From Gammaproteobacteria bacterium (GTDB lineage Bacteria; Pseudomonadota; Gammaproteobacteria; Steroidobacterales; XN24): 39,540 nucleotides of DNA. The translations under genes were made by a program, and so were the position numbers. The notes beneath the pieces are model-generated. The model had not been told where the DNA came from. It did not search any database and worked only from the letters and a program-made list of their open reading frames with translations. This document shows, in pieces, positions 18,132 to 27,558 of the stretch (the stretch's first letter is position 1; every line of letters begins with the position of its first letter). The stretch lies in assembly GCA_029287575.1 (NCBI GenBank), contig JARFQW010000090.1:1-39540 (forward strand), read 5' to 3'.

Positions 18132-19087
18132 GCGAAAGCGAAGCGGCAGGGCAGCGCGTTCACGGCCTGCTGTACGAATCCCCGCCACCGGTTCTTCCCC
18201 GGTATCTGCGCGGGCTCATCGACAGACGGCCCCGGCTGGCGCCGCCCGGAAGCCGTCCGATTGACCTGGAAGCGCGGGTTCAGCGGGCCGGCGCGGACCC
18301 GACGTCGCTTGCCGCCTATCGAAGTGTGTGCGGATTCCTGCCGGGCGAGAACATGCCGCCCACATACCCTCACGTCCTGGCGGCGGGGGTTCATCTCGCG
18401 ATGCTGGGATCCCGCGCGTTTCCGGTTCGCGTGGCCGGCCTGATTCACCTCGCCAACCGAATCGAGGTTCTCGAGCCCATTCCCGTCAACGCATCGCTGA
18501 GCCTGTTCTGCACGCTGACCGGGCCGGAAGAGACGCCCCGGGGCCAGGAGTTCTCGCTGGCCACAACGGCGCGTCGACGCGGGCGGCCCGTGTGGCGGGA
18601 ATCGATGCGATTTCTCGCCAGGGCGTCAGGCTCGGTGGAGCGGTCTCCCCGGCGCAAGCCCACGGGGCCGCCGGAAGACGCGGTGACTCTTGCCCGCTGG
18701 GGGGCTCCCAGTGACATCGGCCGCCGCTACGCGCAGGTCTCGGGTGATTTCAATCCGATACACCTGTTTGCGGGGGCGGCGCGATTGTTCGGATTTGACC
18801 GGGCGATCGCGCACGGCATGTGGTCCCTGGCGCGAGCAACGGCGTCCCTGGATCCGGATGCGGGCTGCGAGTCTCTCGTCGTGGACGCGCGTTTCGTCAA
18901 GCCGCTGATGTTGCCCGGAGAGGTCGAACTGGCGGTCTCTCCGCCGACCGCCGGTGCCGGGCGGCAGTTCTGGCTTGCCGGGGCGAGTGACGGACCGATT
19001 CATCTGGCGGGAACCCTCGACTGCGACAAGGCGCCGGGCCGGCGCGACAATGCGACTTCGGCGCGGGTCGAGGCCGGTGTATCCTGA
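18128..19087 (+). CDS. MaoC-like (R)-enoyl-CoA hydratase, probable CTG start
   Basis: Double-hotdog acyl-CoA hydratase/dehydratase of about 319 residues. The C-terminal hotdog carries the hydratase-2 motif YAQVSGDFNPIH (catalytic D207 and H212 from the CTG), then GFDRAIAHGMWSLA. The N-terminal half (HVLAAGVHLAMLG, LIHLANRIEVLEPI) looks like a non-catalytic hotdog. It hydrates or dehydrates an enoyl/hydroxyacyl-CoA; the ACBP just upstream fits that. If translation began at the first conventional start (GTG 18326) the protein would lose 66 residues that read as normal protein (LYESPPPVLPRYLRGL). I therefore propose CTG 18128, supported by AAGGAG 8 bases upstream and the CTGA overlap. Exact substrate chain is unknown. 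Confidence 0.85.
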   Translation: MSESEAAGQRVHGLLYESPPPVLPRYLRGLIDRRPRLAPPGSRPIDLEARVQRAGADPTSLAAYRSVCGFLPGENMPPTYPHVLAAGVHLAMLGSRAFPVRVAGLIHLANRIEVLEPIPVNASLSLFCTLTGPEETPRGQEFSLATTARRRGRPVWRESMRFLARASGSVERSPRRKPTGPPEDAVTLARWGAPSDIGRRYAQVSGDFNPIHLFAGAARLFGFDRAIAHGMWSLARATASLDPDAGCESLVVDARFVKPLMLPGEVELAVSPPTAGAGRQFWLAGASDGPIHLAGTLDCDKAPGRRDNATSARVEAGVS

Positions 19088-19125
19088 GGCATGGTGCTTT
19101 TTACGGCAGTCAGAATCGTGAGTCC

Positions 19126-20250
19126 ATGGCGAGCCCGATAACAGACACACTGGGTTCCGTGCGCCCCCGCCACGGGGTGTTTTCCAGGCTGTCACGCCTG
19201 CTGAATACCCGGGACCGGCAGTTCTGGTTTCTCCAGATTGTCGGTTGGCTGGGCTATTTCATTGCTGCCTATCTTGGCGCCCTGGCCCACGAGAAACCCA
19301 CCTCCTACTACACGGTGCTGGTTACGTCCGCCGTCGCCGGCTTCGTGCTTTCGGCCGGGTTGCGATATCTCTACCGGCCCCTGTGGAACAAGCCTCCAGC
19401 CATCCTGATAGGCGGTGTCCTGGGCCTGTCGTATCTTACGGCGCTGGTCTGGACCGTGGCACGCAACCAGGTTTTCTGGAACATCTACAAGCCGGAGTAC
19501 GAACCGGACAGCGCCCTGATGTATATCAGCGGCGTGACGGGCGGTCTCTACGTTTTCCTGTGCTGGAGCGGCCTGTACTTCGGTGTCAAGTACTACCAGA
19601 TGCTGCAGCAGCAGAAGGAGCAGACGCTAAAGGCCCAGGCCCTGGCCCACGAGGCCCAGCTGAAGATGCTGCGCTATCAGCTCAACCCGCATTTCCTGTT
19701 CAATACGCTCAATGCGATTTCCACCCTGATTCTCGACCAGGAGCACGCAACGGCGAACCGCGCGGTCAGCCGCCTGTCCGACTTCCTCCGCTATACCCTG
19801 CACAACGATCCGATGCAGAAGGTCACGCTGGCCCAGGAACTGCGTTCCATGAACCTCTATCTCGACATCGAGAAGGTCCGCTTCCAGGAGCGTCTCCACC
19901 TGGAGCTGGATGTTGACGAGGAAGCCGAGAACGCGTTGATCCCGAGCCTGATCACGCAGCCGATCATCGAAAACGCGATCAAGTATGCGATTGCGCCCCG
20001 GGAAGAGGGCGGCACCCTGCGGATCTCGGGTCATGTCATCGGCCAGCGGCTGGTCCTGGAACTCGAGGACGACGGCCCCGGGCTGGAAGCGGAGCATCCC
20101 AATGGCAACCGGAGCTGCGGCGTGGGTCTGAAAAACATCCGTGAACGGCTGCGCCAGGTCTATAGGGAGGACTTCACCTTCGAACTCACCCGGGCCAGAC
20201 CGTCAGGGCTCAGGGTCGTGATCGGCGTTCCGTTCGAGGTGGAGCAATGA
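19126..20250 (+). CDS. LytS/AlgZ-type sensor histidine kinase
   Basis: Membrane-bound histidine kinase of 374 residues. Four hydrophobic segments (about 34-51, 60-79, 92-111 and 133-152) form the sensor; a short coiled coil (QQQKEQTLKAQALAHEAQLK) leads to the His_kinase domain with phospho-acceptor H189 in LRYQLNPHFLFNTLNAI. The ATP-binding domain follows with an N-box (QPIIENAIKYA), DDGPGL and GVGLKNIRERL. The layout is that of AlgZ/FimS and LytS. The stop overlaps the response regulator by 4 bases (ATGA), making them a cognate pair. Signal sensed is unknown. It begins 38 bases after the hydratase gene, so some read-through from that operon is likely. Confidence 0.93.
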   Translation: MASPITDTLGSVRPRHGVFSRLSRLLNTRDRQFWFLQIVGWLGYFIAAYLGALAHEKPTSYYTVLVTSAVAGFVLSAGLRYLYRPLWNKPPAILIGGVLGLSYLTALVWTVARNQVFWNIYKPEYEPDSALMYISGVTGGLYVFLCWSGLYFGVKYYQMLQQQKEQTLKAQALAHEAQLKMLRYQLNPHFLFNTLNAISTLILDQEHATANRAVSRLSDFLRYTLHNDPMQKVTLAQELRSMNLYLDIEKVRFQERLHLELDVDEEAENALIPSLITQPIIENAIKYAIAPREEGGTLRISGHVIGQRLVLELEDDGPGLEAEHPNGNRSCGVGLKNIRERLRQVYREDFTFELTRARPSGLRVVIGVPFEVEQ

Positions 20251-21074
20251 CCGGGCAACGACGAATACGCACGCTCATCGTCGACGACGAGCCGCTGGCC
20301 CGCCGGGGCCTGGTGATCCGGCTCGAGCGCATCGAGAACATGGAGATCGTCGGAGAGGCCGGGAACGGCCGTGACGCCGTGAGCGCAGTCCGGGAGCTGA
20401 AGCCCGATCTGGTGTTTCTCGACATTCAGATGCCGGTGATGGACGGTTTTGAAGTGCTCAAGGCAATACAGGGCCCGAACATGCCCGTGGTGGTCCTGGT
20501 GACAGCGTTCGACCAGTACGCGCTGAAGGCATTCGACGCCCATGCCCTGGATTACCTGATGAAGCCCATCGACGACGACCGGTTCGCGGAGGCGATCACC
20601 CGGATCCGTGAAGAACTGGACCAGCGGGAAGCCGGCAGTCAGCGGGAAAAACTGCTCGAGTTGCTGGTGGAAATCAGCGGCAAGGATTCCCTCAATCTGG
20701 ATGAGCTGCTCGCCAATGGCCGCGAGGCCATCGAAGATCCCTATCTCGAAGTGCTGCCGATTCGCGATGCGGGCCGCACCGTGGTCGTGAAGGTGCCCGA
20801 CATCGACTGGATCGACGCCGCCGGGGACTACATGTGTGTCCACGCCAAGGGCCAGACTCACGTGATGCGCGGCACCATGAAAAAGCTGGAGGCGGTTCTC
20901 AACCCGAAGACCTTCCAGCGCGTCCACCGTTCCACGATCGTCAACGTGGACCGGGTGAAAGAAGTACGGTCCCACATCAATGGTGAGTATTTTCTGATCC
21001 TGGGCGACGAGGTGGAACTGAAGATGAGCCGGCACTACAAGGACCGGATCCATCATTTCGTGCCCGCGGTCTGA
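20247..21074 (+). CDS. LytTR-family response regulator (AlgR-like)
   Basis: Cytoplasmic DNA-binding response regulator of 275 residues. The receiver domain (about 8-125) has the acidic pair D13/D14, phospho-acceptor D59 (LVFLDIQMPVMDGF), a conserved Thr/Ala (VTAFDQYALKAF) and the lysine in YLMKPID. After a linker of about 45 residues the LytTR domain (about 175-272) shows IDWIDAAGDYMCVHAKG and FQRVHRSTIVNVDRVKEV. It overlaps its kinase by 4 bases. Targets are not visible in this window; no clear tandem LytTR binding repeats were identified. Confidence 0.94.
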   Translation: MTGQRRIRTLIVDDEPLARRGLVIRLERIENMEIVGEAGNGRDAVSAVRELKPDLVFLDIQMPVMDGFEVLKAIQGPNMPVVVLVTAFDQYALKAFDAHALDYLMKPIDDDRFAEAITRIREELDQREAGSQREKLLELLVEISGKDSLNLDELLANGREAIEDPYLEVLPIRDAGRTVVVKVPDIDWIDAAGDYMCVHAKGQTHVMRGTMKKLEAVLNPKTFQRVHRSTIVNVDRVKEVRSHINGEYFLILGDEVELKMSRHYKDRIHHFVPAV

Positions 21075-21119
21075 ATCGGCCAGACCATAGTCGGGACTGC
21101 CGGTTCCCGGGCGCGCGAC

Positions 21120-22496
21120 TTAGTCCGGAACGGGTTGTTCGCTTTCCGCCAGGCGCTGCTGCTTTCTGCCCAGCGCAACACACAACACACACCACGCGGC
21201 GGCAAACGGCACGGTTGCCGCGGCAACGCCGGCCAGGCCCAGGCCCAGCATCCGCATGGCGCCGTCGATGGTCGCTCCCGCAACGTCACCGCCCCGGTAG
21301 AGAAAAACGTCGATCAGCGGCTTGGCCTTGTATTTCTCGGCGGCGGGCACAACGCTGAACAGGGTCTCGCGGGCCGGCCGGGTCACCGCGTATCGGGTCG
21401 CCCGGTGCAGTGCCTGGAACACCGCCATGACGCCAAAGACCGGCCAGATCGCGAGCACCGCGAAGCCCGCGACGGTGACCAGGGGCAGGATCGTCAGCGT
21501 CCATCCGACACCCAGGCGCCTGATGATCTGGGTGGTGATGAAAATCTGCGTAAAGAGGGTGGCGACCTGGGCCAGCAAGTCGAACTGGGCGAAGCCCTGC
21601 AGCCGCTGGCTGAAGGTATCCGTGTTGTCCAGGATCACGTTGGCCTGGGTGAAATAAATCAGCGTATTCGACACCGCCATGAGCACGATGAAACCCGCGA
21701 TGCCGAGCAGGTAGGGGGACGTTGCGACCGCCTTGAGACCGTCGGCGAAACCACCGCCGATCTCTTCGCCGCCTCGGGCCTCTTCGACCGCCATGCTCCC
21801 GACCGATGCCGGAGCGCTGGCGGACAGGCTGGAGTGTTCCGAATTCACCGCGAGCCGGTCGAGAATCAGCATGATGACGATGGCGCAGCCGAACAACAAC
21901 GCGCCGGTCAACATCAGCCCGGCGGGTAGAAAGACCGAGTCCGTCATGCCGCTGACCAAGTTGGTGGACCAGCCGCCGACAATGGCGCCCAGCGTGCCGC
22001 CTATGCCAATAAAGGCAAACATCCGCTTTCCCTGATCGACGTTGAAGACGTCGACCATGAAGGCCCAGAACAGACTGTTTACGAACAGGTTGATGACGCT
22101 CAGCCAGATATAGAACGTATATCCGACCACTCGTGCCGTGGTCGTCTCCGCATCGGTCCCGATCAGCCCGCCTCCGGAAAGGCCGTCGGCAATCAGCAAA
22201 CTCGCAAAACCGACAAGACAGACAATGACAAACAGGTAGCCGACCGGAATGAAGCGGCGCCGATCGAGGCGGCTGACCACGCCGCCGAAAATCAGCACAA
22301 ACACCAGCGACACCACCGAGGTGCCAATGAACAGCCAGCGCAGGTCGTCCATCCCGCGGGACACGCCCATGGCCTCGCGAACCGGACGCAGGAAAAAGTA
22401 GCCGCAAAGCACGCAGAAATAGAACAACGCCGAGAGCGCCGCGAGAGGCAACTCTCCTTTCCGGAAATTCAGCAGTCGCGCGGCCAGCTGGTTCAT
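21120..22496 (-). CDS. TlcC/Npt-like carrier (MFS superfamily, NTP/NDP exchange-type)
   Basis: Inner-membrane carrier of 458 residues with about twelve helices. The first helices contain CGYFFLRPVREAMGV, a segment typical of the ATP/ADP translocase-like (TlcC/Npt) branch; helix 5-6 region GKRMFAFIGIGGTLGAIVGG and the last third AVTRPARETLFSVVPAAEKYKAK also fit bacterial proteins of this branch. Known members in obligate intracellular bacteria exchange nucleotides; homologues in free-living bacteria have undefined substrates, so nucleotide exchange should not be assumed. The gene is convergent with the response regulator (45 bases between stops). Confidence 0.8.
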   Translation of the reverse strand: MNQLAARLLNFRKGELPLAALSALFYFCVLCGYFFLRPVREAMGVSRGMDDLRWLFIGTSVVSLVFVLIFGGVVSRLDRRRFIPVGYLFVIVCLVGFASLLIADGLSGGGLIGTDAETTTARVVGYTFYIWLSVINLFVNSLFWAFMVDVFNVDQGKRMFAFIGIGGTLGAIVGGWSTNLVSGMTDSVFLPAGLMLTGALLFGCAIVIMLILDRLAVNSEHSSLSASAPASVGSMAVEEARGGEEIGGGFADGLKAVATSPYLLGIAGFIVLMAVSNTLIYFTQANVILDNTDTFSQRLQGFAQFDLLAQVATLFTQIFITTQIIRRLGVGWTLTILPLVTVAGFAVLAIWPVFGVMAVFQALHRATRYAVTRPARETLFSVVPAAEKYKAKPLIDVFLYRGGDVAGATIDGAMRMLGLGLAGVAAATVPFAAAWCVLCVALGRKQQRLAESEQPVPD

Positions 22497-22890
22497 TCAG
22501 ATCTTTCCCCGAACCCGTGAACGATCGACAACGCAAGGGACGGGCGATCCCGGGCGTCAGACGCGGCACACGGCGCTTCCCGGCCCTGAACACGCGGGAA
22601 CCAAGGGTAGCGGAAAACGACCCCGGAAAGCATGACAGTCGGAGACAGGCGGCGCCTCGCTTAGCAATCACGCGGCAGAGACACTACATTTGTTCGCAGA
22701 AGGGCCGAGCGGGAAGAACGATCCGGGGCCGGCCGCGTGTCCGGGTGAGGCAGGACCTGCCAACAATCGATTCCAGGCCAACAGCCAGCCCGCCGGGCCA
22801 CTTGGCGCCCGGCCCCTGCATTCAGTCCGACACAGCGCGGCCGCGGCGGGGCCAGCGTAGCGACCCGTAATTGTTCACCGGAGAGACTGC
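22497..22890. other. 394-base spacer upstream of the aldo/keto reductase, no gene seen
   Basis: Divergent spacer between the TlcC-like carrier (minus) and the aldo/keto reductase (plus). Short open frames exist but have no ribosome-binding site or protein-like composition. A 7-bp hairpin (GCCGGGC at 22792-22798 / GCCCGGC at 22807-22813) is the only structure noted. Promoters for both genes must lie here, but I see no convincing -35/-10 pair. Confidence 0.5.
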
Positions 22891-23826
22891 ATGTACAAGA
22901 TCACCCACAAGTTCACGCGGCGACAGACTCTGCAGCTCATGCTCGCCTCGGCAGCCGCCGGTATGGCATCGCCCGGCAGTCTTCTGGCCGCCCGGAACAT
23001 GCTCGAACGGCCCATTCCGTCCTCCGGGGAAGGGCTGCCGGTCATCGGTCTCGGGACGTCCCGGGTGTTCGACCATGCCCCGGGTGACGAAACCTATGCG
23101 GGCCTGGCGGATGTCCTGAAAACGCTCTATGAGGGAGGCGGAACCCTGGTGGACACCTCGCCCATGTACGGGCGCTCGGAAACCACGCTGGGTGAACTGA
23201 GCCCCGTGGCCGGGGTGGGCGACAAGCTCTTCTGGGCCACAAAGGTATGGACCGAGGGCAAGGAGGCGGGCATCAGGCAGATGGAAACCTCCATGCAGCG
23301 CATGGGTGTGAAACAGATGGACCTGATCCAGGTCCACAACCTGGTGGACTGGAAGACTCAGATGGACACTCTAGACGCCTGGAAGGAGGAGGGGCGGATC
23401 CGCTACACGGGCATTACTCATTACCAGGCCAGTGCCTTCAACAGCCTCGCCAAGGTGATGAAGGCGCGGAAGCCCGATTTCGTGCAGCTCAACTATTCGC
23501 TGCTGGACCTGGCCGCGGAGCAGGAAATGCTGCCGCTGTCCCAGGAACTCGGTACGGCGGTTCTCGTCAATCGCCCGTTTCAGAACGGACGCGCGTTCCA
23601 GGTAACCCGCGGCAAGCCGCTACCGGGTATCGCCGAGGAGCTCCAGTGCACGAGCTGGGCGCAGCTGTTTCTGAAGTACGTCGTGAGTCACCCGGCTGTG
23701 ACCTGCGTGATTCCCGGGACGTCGAAGGTAAGGCATATGCAGGATAACGTCCTCGCAGGCACCGGACCCATGCCGGACGAGAATCAGCGACAACGCCTCA
23801 GGGCGCTCGCGGCGGAGCTGGGCTGA
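22891..23826 (+). CDS. Tat-exported aldo/keto reductase
   Basis: Oxidoreductase of 311 residues with a TIM-barrel aldo/keto reductase fold. The N-terminus has a twin-arginine signal (TRRQTLQLMLASAAAGMA, residues 9-26), so the folded protein is probably exported to the periplasm. The catalytic tetrad is visible: Asp and Tyr in VDTSPMYGRSE, Lys in FWATKVW and His in DLIQVHNLVDW. The C-terminal cofactor segment reads CVIPGTSKVRHMQDN. AKRs usually need NADPH, which is scarce in the periplasm, so a tightly bound cofactor or an unusual electron donor would be needed. GGAGAG sits 5 bases before the ATG. The 3' end overlaps the convergent small gene by 29 bases. Confidence 0.92.
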   Translation: MYKITHKFTRRQTLQLMLASAAAGMASPGSLLAARNMLERPIPSSGEGLPVIGLGTSRVFDHAPGDETYAGLADVLKTLYEGGGTLVDTSPMYGRSETTLGELSPVAGVGDKLFWATKVWTEGKEAGIRQMETSMQRMGVKQMDLIQVHNLVDWKTQMDTLDAWKEEGRIRYTGITHYQASAFNSLAKVMKARKPDFVQLNYSLLDLAAEQEMLPLSQELGTAVLVNRPFQNGRAFQVTRGKPLPGIAEELQCTSWAQLFLKYVVSHPAVTCVIPGTSKVRHMQDNVLAGTGPMPDENQRQRLRALAAELG

Positions 23827-24094
23827 GCCCTTTCAGCAATTCCTGCAACAGACGCTCCCGGCCGGTGCGTTGCACACCGGGTGTGTACCGGACGGCAAAG
23901 CACAGGCCGGACTGCCCCACAAATCGCTCCGCGGCCTGTTCCAGACGGGCGGAGAGGTTGGCGGCCTCATCCAGCTCGAGTATCCGGTCGCCGGCCTCGT
24001 CGGCCAGAACGGCGTAGAGACCCGAGCGATCCTCAACGAGCGAGGCGGCCCGGAACGGGCCGCTGAAGGGCTCTTGTCCAATATATACGGCCAT
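23798..24094 (-). CDS. Small protein, possibly a degenerate GIY-YIG-like domain
   Basis: A 98-residue cytoplasmic protein of unknown function. The ATG at 24094 has GGAG 5 bases upstream; a GTG two codons earlier is possible. The pattern SGLYAVLADEAGDRILELDE, then a helix with RLEQAAERF, then LCFAVRYTP and ERLLQELLKGLSP resembles the order of small GIY-YIG-like proteins, but the defining tyrosines and catalytic Arg/Glu are not clearly present, so this is only a tentative likeness. It is 86 bases downstream of the SLC13 transporter on the same strand and its 3' end overlaps the convergent aldo/keto reductase by 29 bases. Confidence 0.6.
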   Translation of the reverse strand: MAVYIGQEPFSGPFRAASLVEDRSGLYAVLADEAGDRILELDEAANLSARLEQAAERFVGQSGLCFAVRYTPGVQRTGRERLLQELLKGLSPAPPRAP

Positions 24095-24180
24095 CTGCAC
24101 TCCGCCCGTACCGGGCCTGGCGTCAACGCTTCTTCTGGATAGCCCACGCCGGACGTTTCTGCAACACGGTCCCGCAGCGA

Positions 24181-25623
24181 TCAGGATGCGACCAGCTTAC
24201 GCAGTATAGCCAGCCAGCCCACAGCGAGCAGCGGCGCAAGGAACGCCATGAGCAGGCCAGGCAGCAGAAAATCCCCGCTCCGAACACGACCGCTGGAGTA
24301 GGCGATGGCGTTCGGTGGGGTGGCAATGGGCAGACACATGGCCGCGGAAGCCGAGAGCGCGATCCCGATAACGACGACAAAAGGTGCGCCGGCCTCGCCG
24401 AGACCCAGCGCCGTGGCCATGCCGATGGGCACGAGAATGTTCGCCGCCGCGGTGTTGCTCATGAAATTGGAAAGGGCCATGGCCAGCAAGGCAAAGACCA
24501 GTCCGACGCTGATCGCCCCCCAGCCCGTCAGGTCAATGCCTTCGACCAGCCATTCCGCGAGGCCGGTTTCGATCACCGCGACGCCGAGGGACAAGCCGCC
24601 GGTCAGCATCAGCAATACATCCCAGCGCAGCTCGCGGATCTCCTTTACGCCGATCACGCCGGTAACCGAGAGGAGGGTGATGGGGATGAAGGCGATCACC
24701 GAGCTGGGGTTGCTGTGATGCAGCGAGCCGCCGATCCACAACGACACGGTCACGGCGAACACGACAACCACCAGCCCCTGCTGCCAGCGCGGTGCCCGGC
24801 GCTGCTCGCCGGCGGACAGATCCAGAGTCAGCGACGCGGAATCGCGGCCGTAGCGGCGCATGAGGAACCACCATGCGATGCCCAGGAGCAGCAGGGCAGG
24901 CGGAATACCAGCGACCATCCATTCTCCGAACTCCACCGGCCGCCGGCTGGACAGGATGCCGGCGGCAATGGCGTTGGGCGGCGTGCCGATCAGCGTGCCC
25001 ATGCCGCCCAGGTTGGCGGCCATGGCGATGCCCAGCAGCAGCGCCTTGTCGAAGCGAACGCCAGCGGGAAGACTGGCAAGGATAGGCCCGATAACGGCCA
25101 GCATCATGGCGGCCGTCGCCGTGTTGGACACGAACATCGACAGGACAAAGGTGATACCCATGGCACCGGCGAGAATAGCGCCCGGGCTCGGGCCGGCCGC
25201 ACGCAGAACCGTGGTGGCCATGGCGCGGTCCAGGCCGGTTTTGCTGGCCGCTGCGGCCATGATGAAACCGCCGAGGAACAGCCAGATCAGGGAACTGGCC
25301 CAGGGTGCGGTGAATTCCTCCCACAAGCCGGGTTCCTGCGAAGCGGCGAACACGCCACCGGGTTTGCCGAGAATGGCAATCTCCAGCCCGATCACCAGCA
25401 GGGCCACCGCGAACGCCGGAATCGCCTCGGTCATCCACAGACCGGCGGCGAGCACCAGGATGAACAGGGCCCAGCGCGGGGCATCCGCGAGACCGGGATA
25501 GGCAGGAACAAAGGCCGCCAGCGCCGCGACGGCAAGGCATACCGCAAAGAGCGTCGCGGCCCGGGTATCCCGGACCTCCACGGCCTCGAAAAAGCGCCGG
25601 CTTGCCCGGCGGGTATCCCGCAT
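24181..25623 (-). CDS. SLC13/DASS family carboxylate (or sulfate) transporter
   Basis: Inner-membrane symporter of 480 residues with about eleven to twelve helices. Both SNT signature motifs are present (SMFVSNTATAAMM and SNFMSNTAAANILVPIG), each followed by the paired TPPNAIA loops (GTPPNAIAAGIL and ATPPNAIAYSSG) that form the sodium/substrate site. Family members carry C4-dicarboxylates, citrate or sulfate with sodium. It begins 27 bases after pckA on the same strand, and frdCAB lies just beyond, so a C4-dicarboxylate such as succinate, malate or fumarate is the best contextual guess. The ATG at 25623 has GGAG 8 bases upstream. Confidence 0.93.
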   Translation of the reverse strand: MRDTRRASRRFFEAVEVRDTRAATLFAVCLAVAALAAFVPAYPGLADAPRWALFILVLAAGLWMTEAIPAFAVALLVIGLEIAILGKPGGVFAASQEPGLWEEFTAPWASSLIWLFLGGFIMAAAASKTGLDRAMATTVLRAAGPSPGAILAGAMGITFVLSMFVSNTATAAMMLAVIGPILASLPAGVRFDKALLLGIAMAANLGGMGTLIGTPPNAIAAGILSSRRPVEFGEWMVAGIPPALLLLGIAWWFLMRRYGRDSASLTLDLSAGEQRRAPRWQQGLVVVVFAVTVSLWIGGSLHHSNPSSVIAFIPITLLSVTGVIGVKEIRELRWDVLLMLTGGLSLGVAVIETGLAEWLVEGIDLTGWGAISVGLVFALLAMALSNFMSNTAAANILVPIGMATALGLGEAGAPFVVVIGIALSASAAMCLPIATPPNAIAYSSGRVRSGDFLLPGLLMAFLAPLLAVGWLAILRKLVAS

Positions 25624-25650
25624 GCGCGGTCTCCGGCGCTGGTGTCCTGT

Positions 25651-27237
<1,587 letters not shown>

Positions 27238-27558
27238 GGTGCTGGCCTCCAGATTGCGGGCTTCCACGTCCTTACGGGCTCCTTCGATTGCCTGACGGCG
27301 GACCCAGAAACGGGGCCAGCCGTGAAAATGTTCAAACCAGACCCCCAAGTATAAACGCGGCGGAGAGAAATCCCATGAAACGCGTCATAGCCTGGTGCCC
27401 GGATCCGGACCGGTCAGGTTTCCTACAGCGCGCCATCCCAGTCAGGGCAATGACTTCGGCAAGCCACAGTAGGCCACAGCCGTGCCTGCGGCATAGGATG
27501 ACAATGCCCCGGGATGCGCGCCGGCCCGGGGCGACCGGTTTTTTTCAGGAGCACGCCC
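27238..27558. other. Shared pckA/frdC control region
   Basis: A 321-base divergent spacer. It holds a TATACT/TATAAA-like AT patch near 27348-27355 usable in either direction (no good -35 partner), and the hairpin with T-tract at 27506-27545. No FNR-like TTGAT-N4-ATCAA palindrome was found by eye. An ATG at 27375 with GGAGAG upstream opens a frame that runs on into frdC in another phase and is not protein-like. Confidence 0.5.
27506..27545 (+). terminator. frdC: Hairpin plus T7 tract directly before frdC (possible attenuator)
   Basis: GCCCCGGG (27506-27513) pairs with CCCGGGGC (27525-27532); a run of seven T follows at 27539-27545, just before the frdC ribosome-binding site (CAGGAG). A second, shorter pairing (CCGG 27521-27524 with CCGG 27535-27538) would abut the T-run and exclude the first. 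Mutually exclusive stems before a T-run look like an attenuator, but this is sequence inspection only. Confidence 0.45.

Noticed and set aside
27238-27558. Search for an FNR or CRP palindrome before frdC
   Set aside because: No match to TTGAT-N4-ATCAA or TGTGA-N6-TCACA was found by eye.
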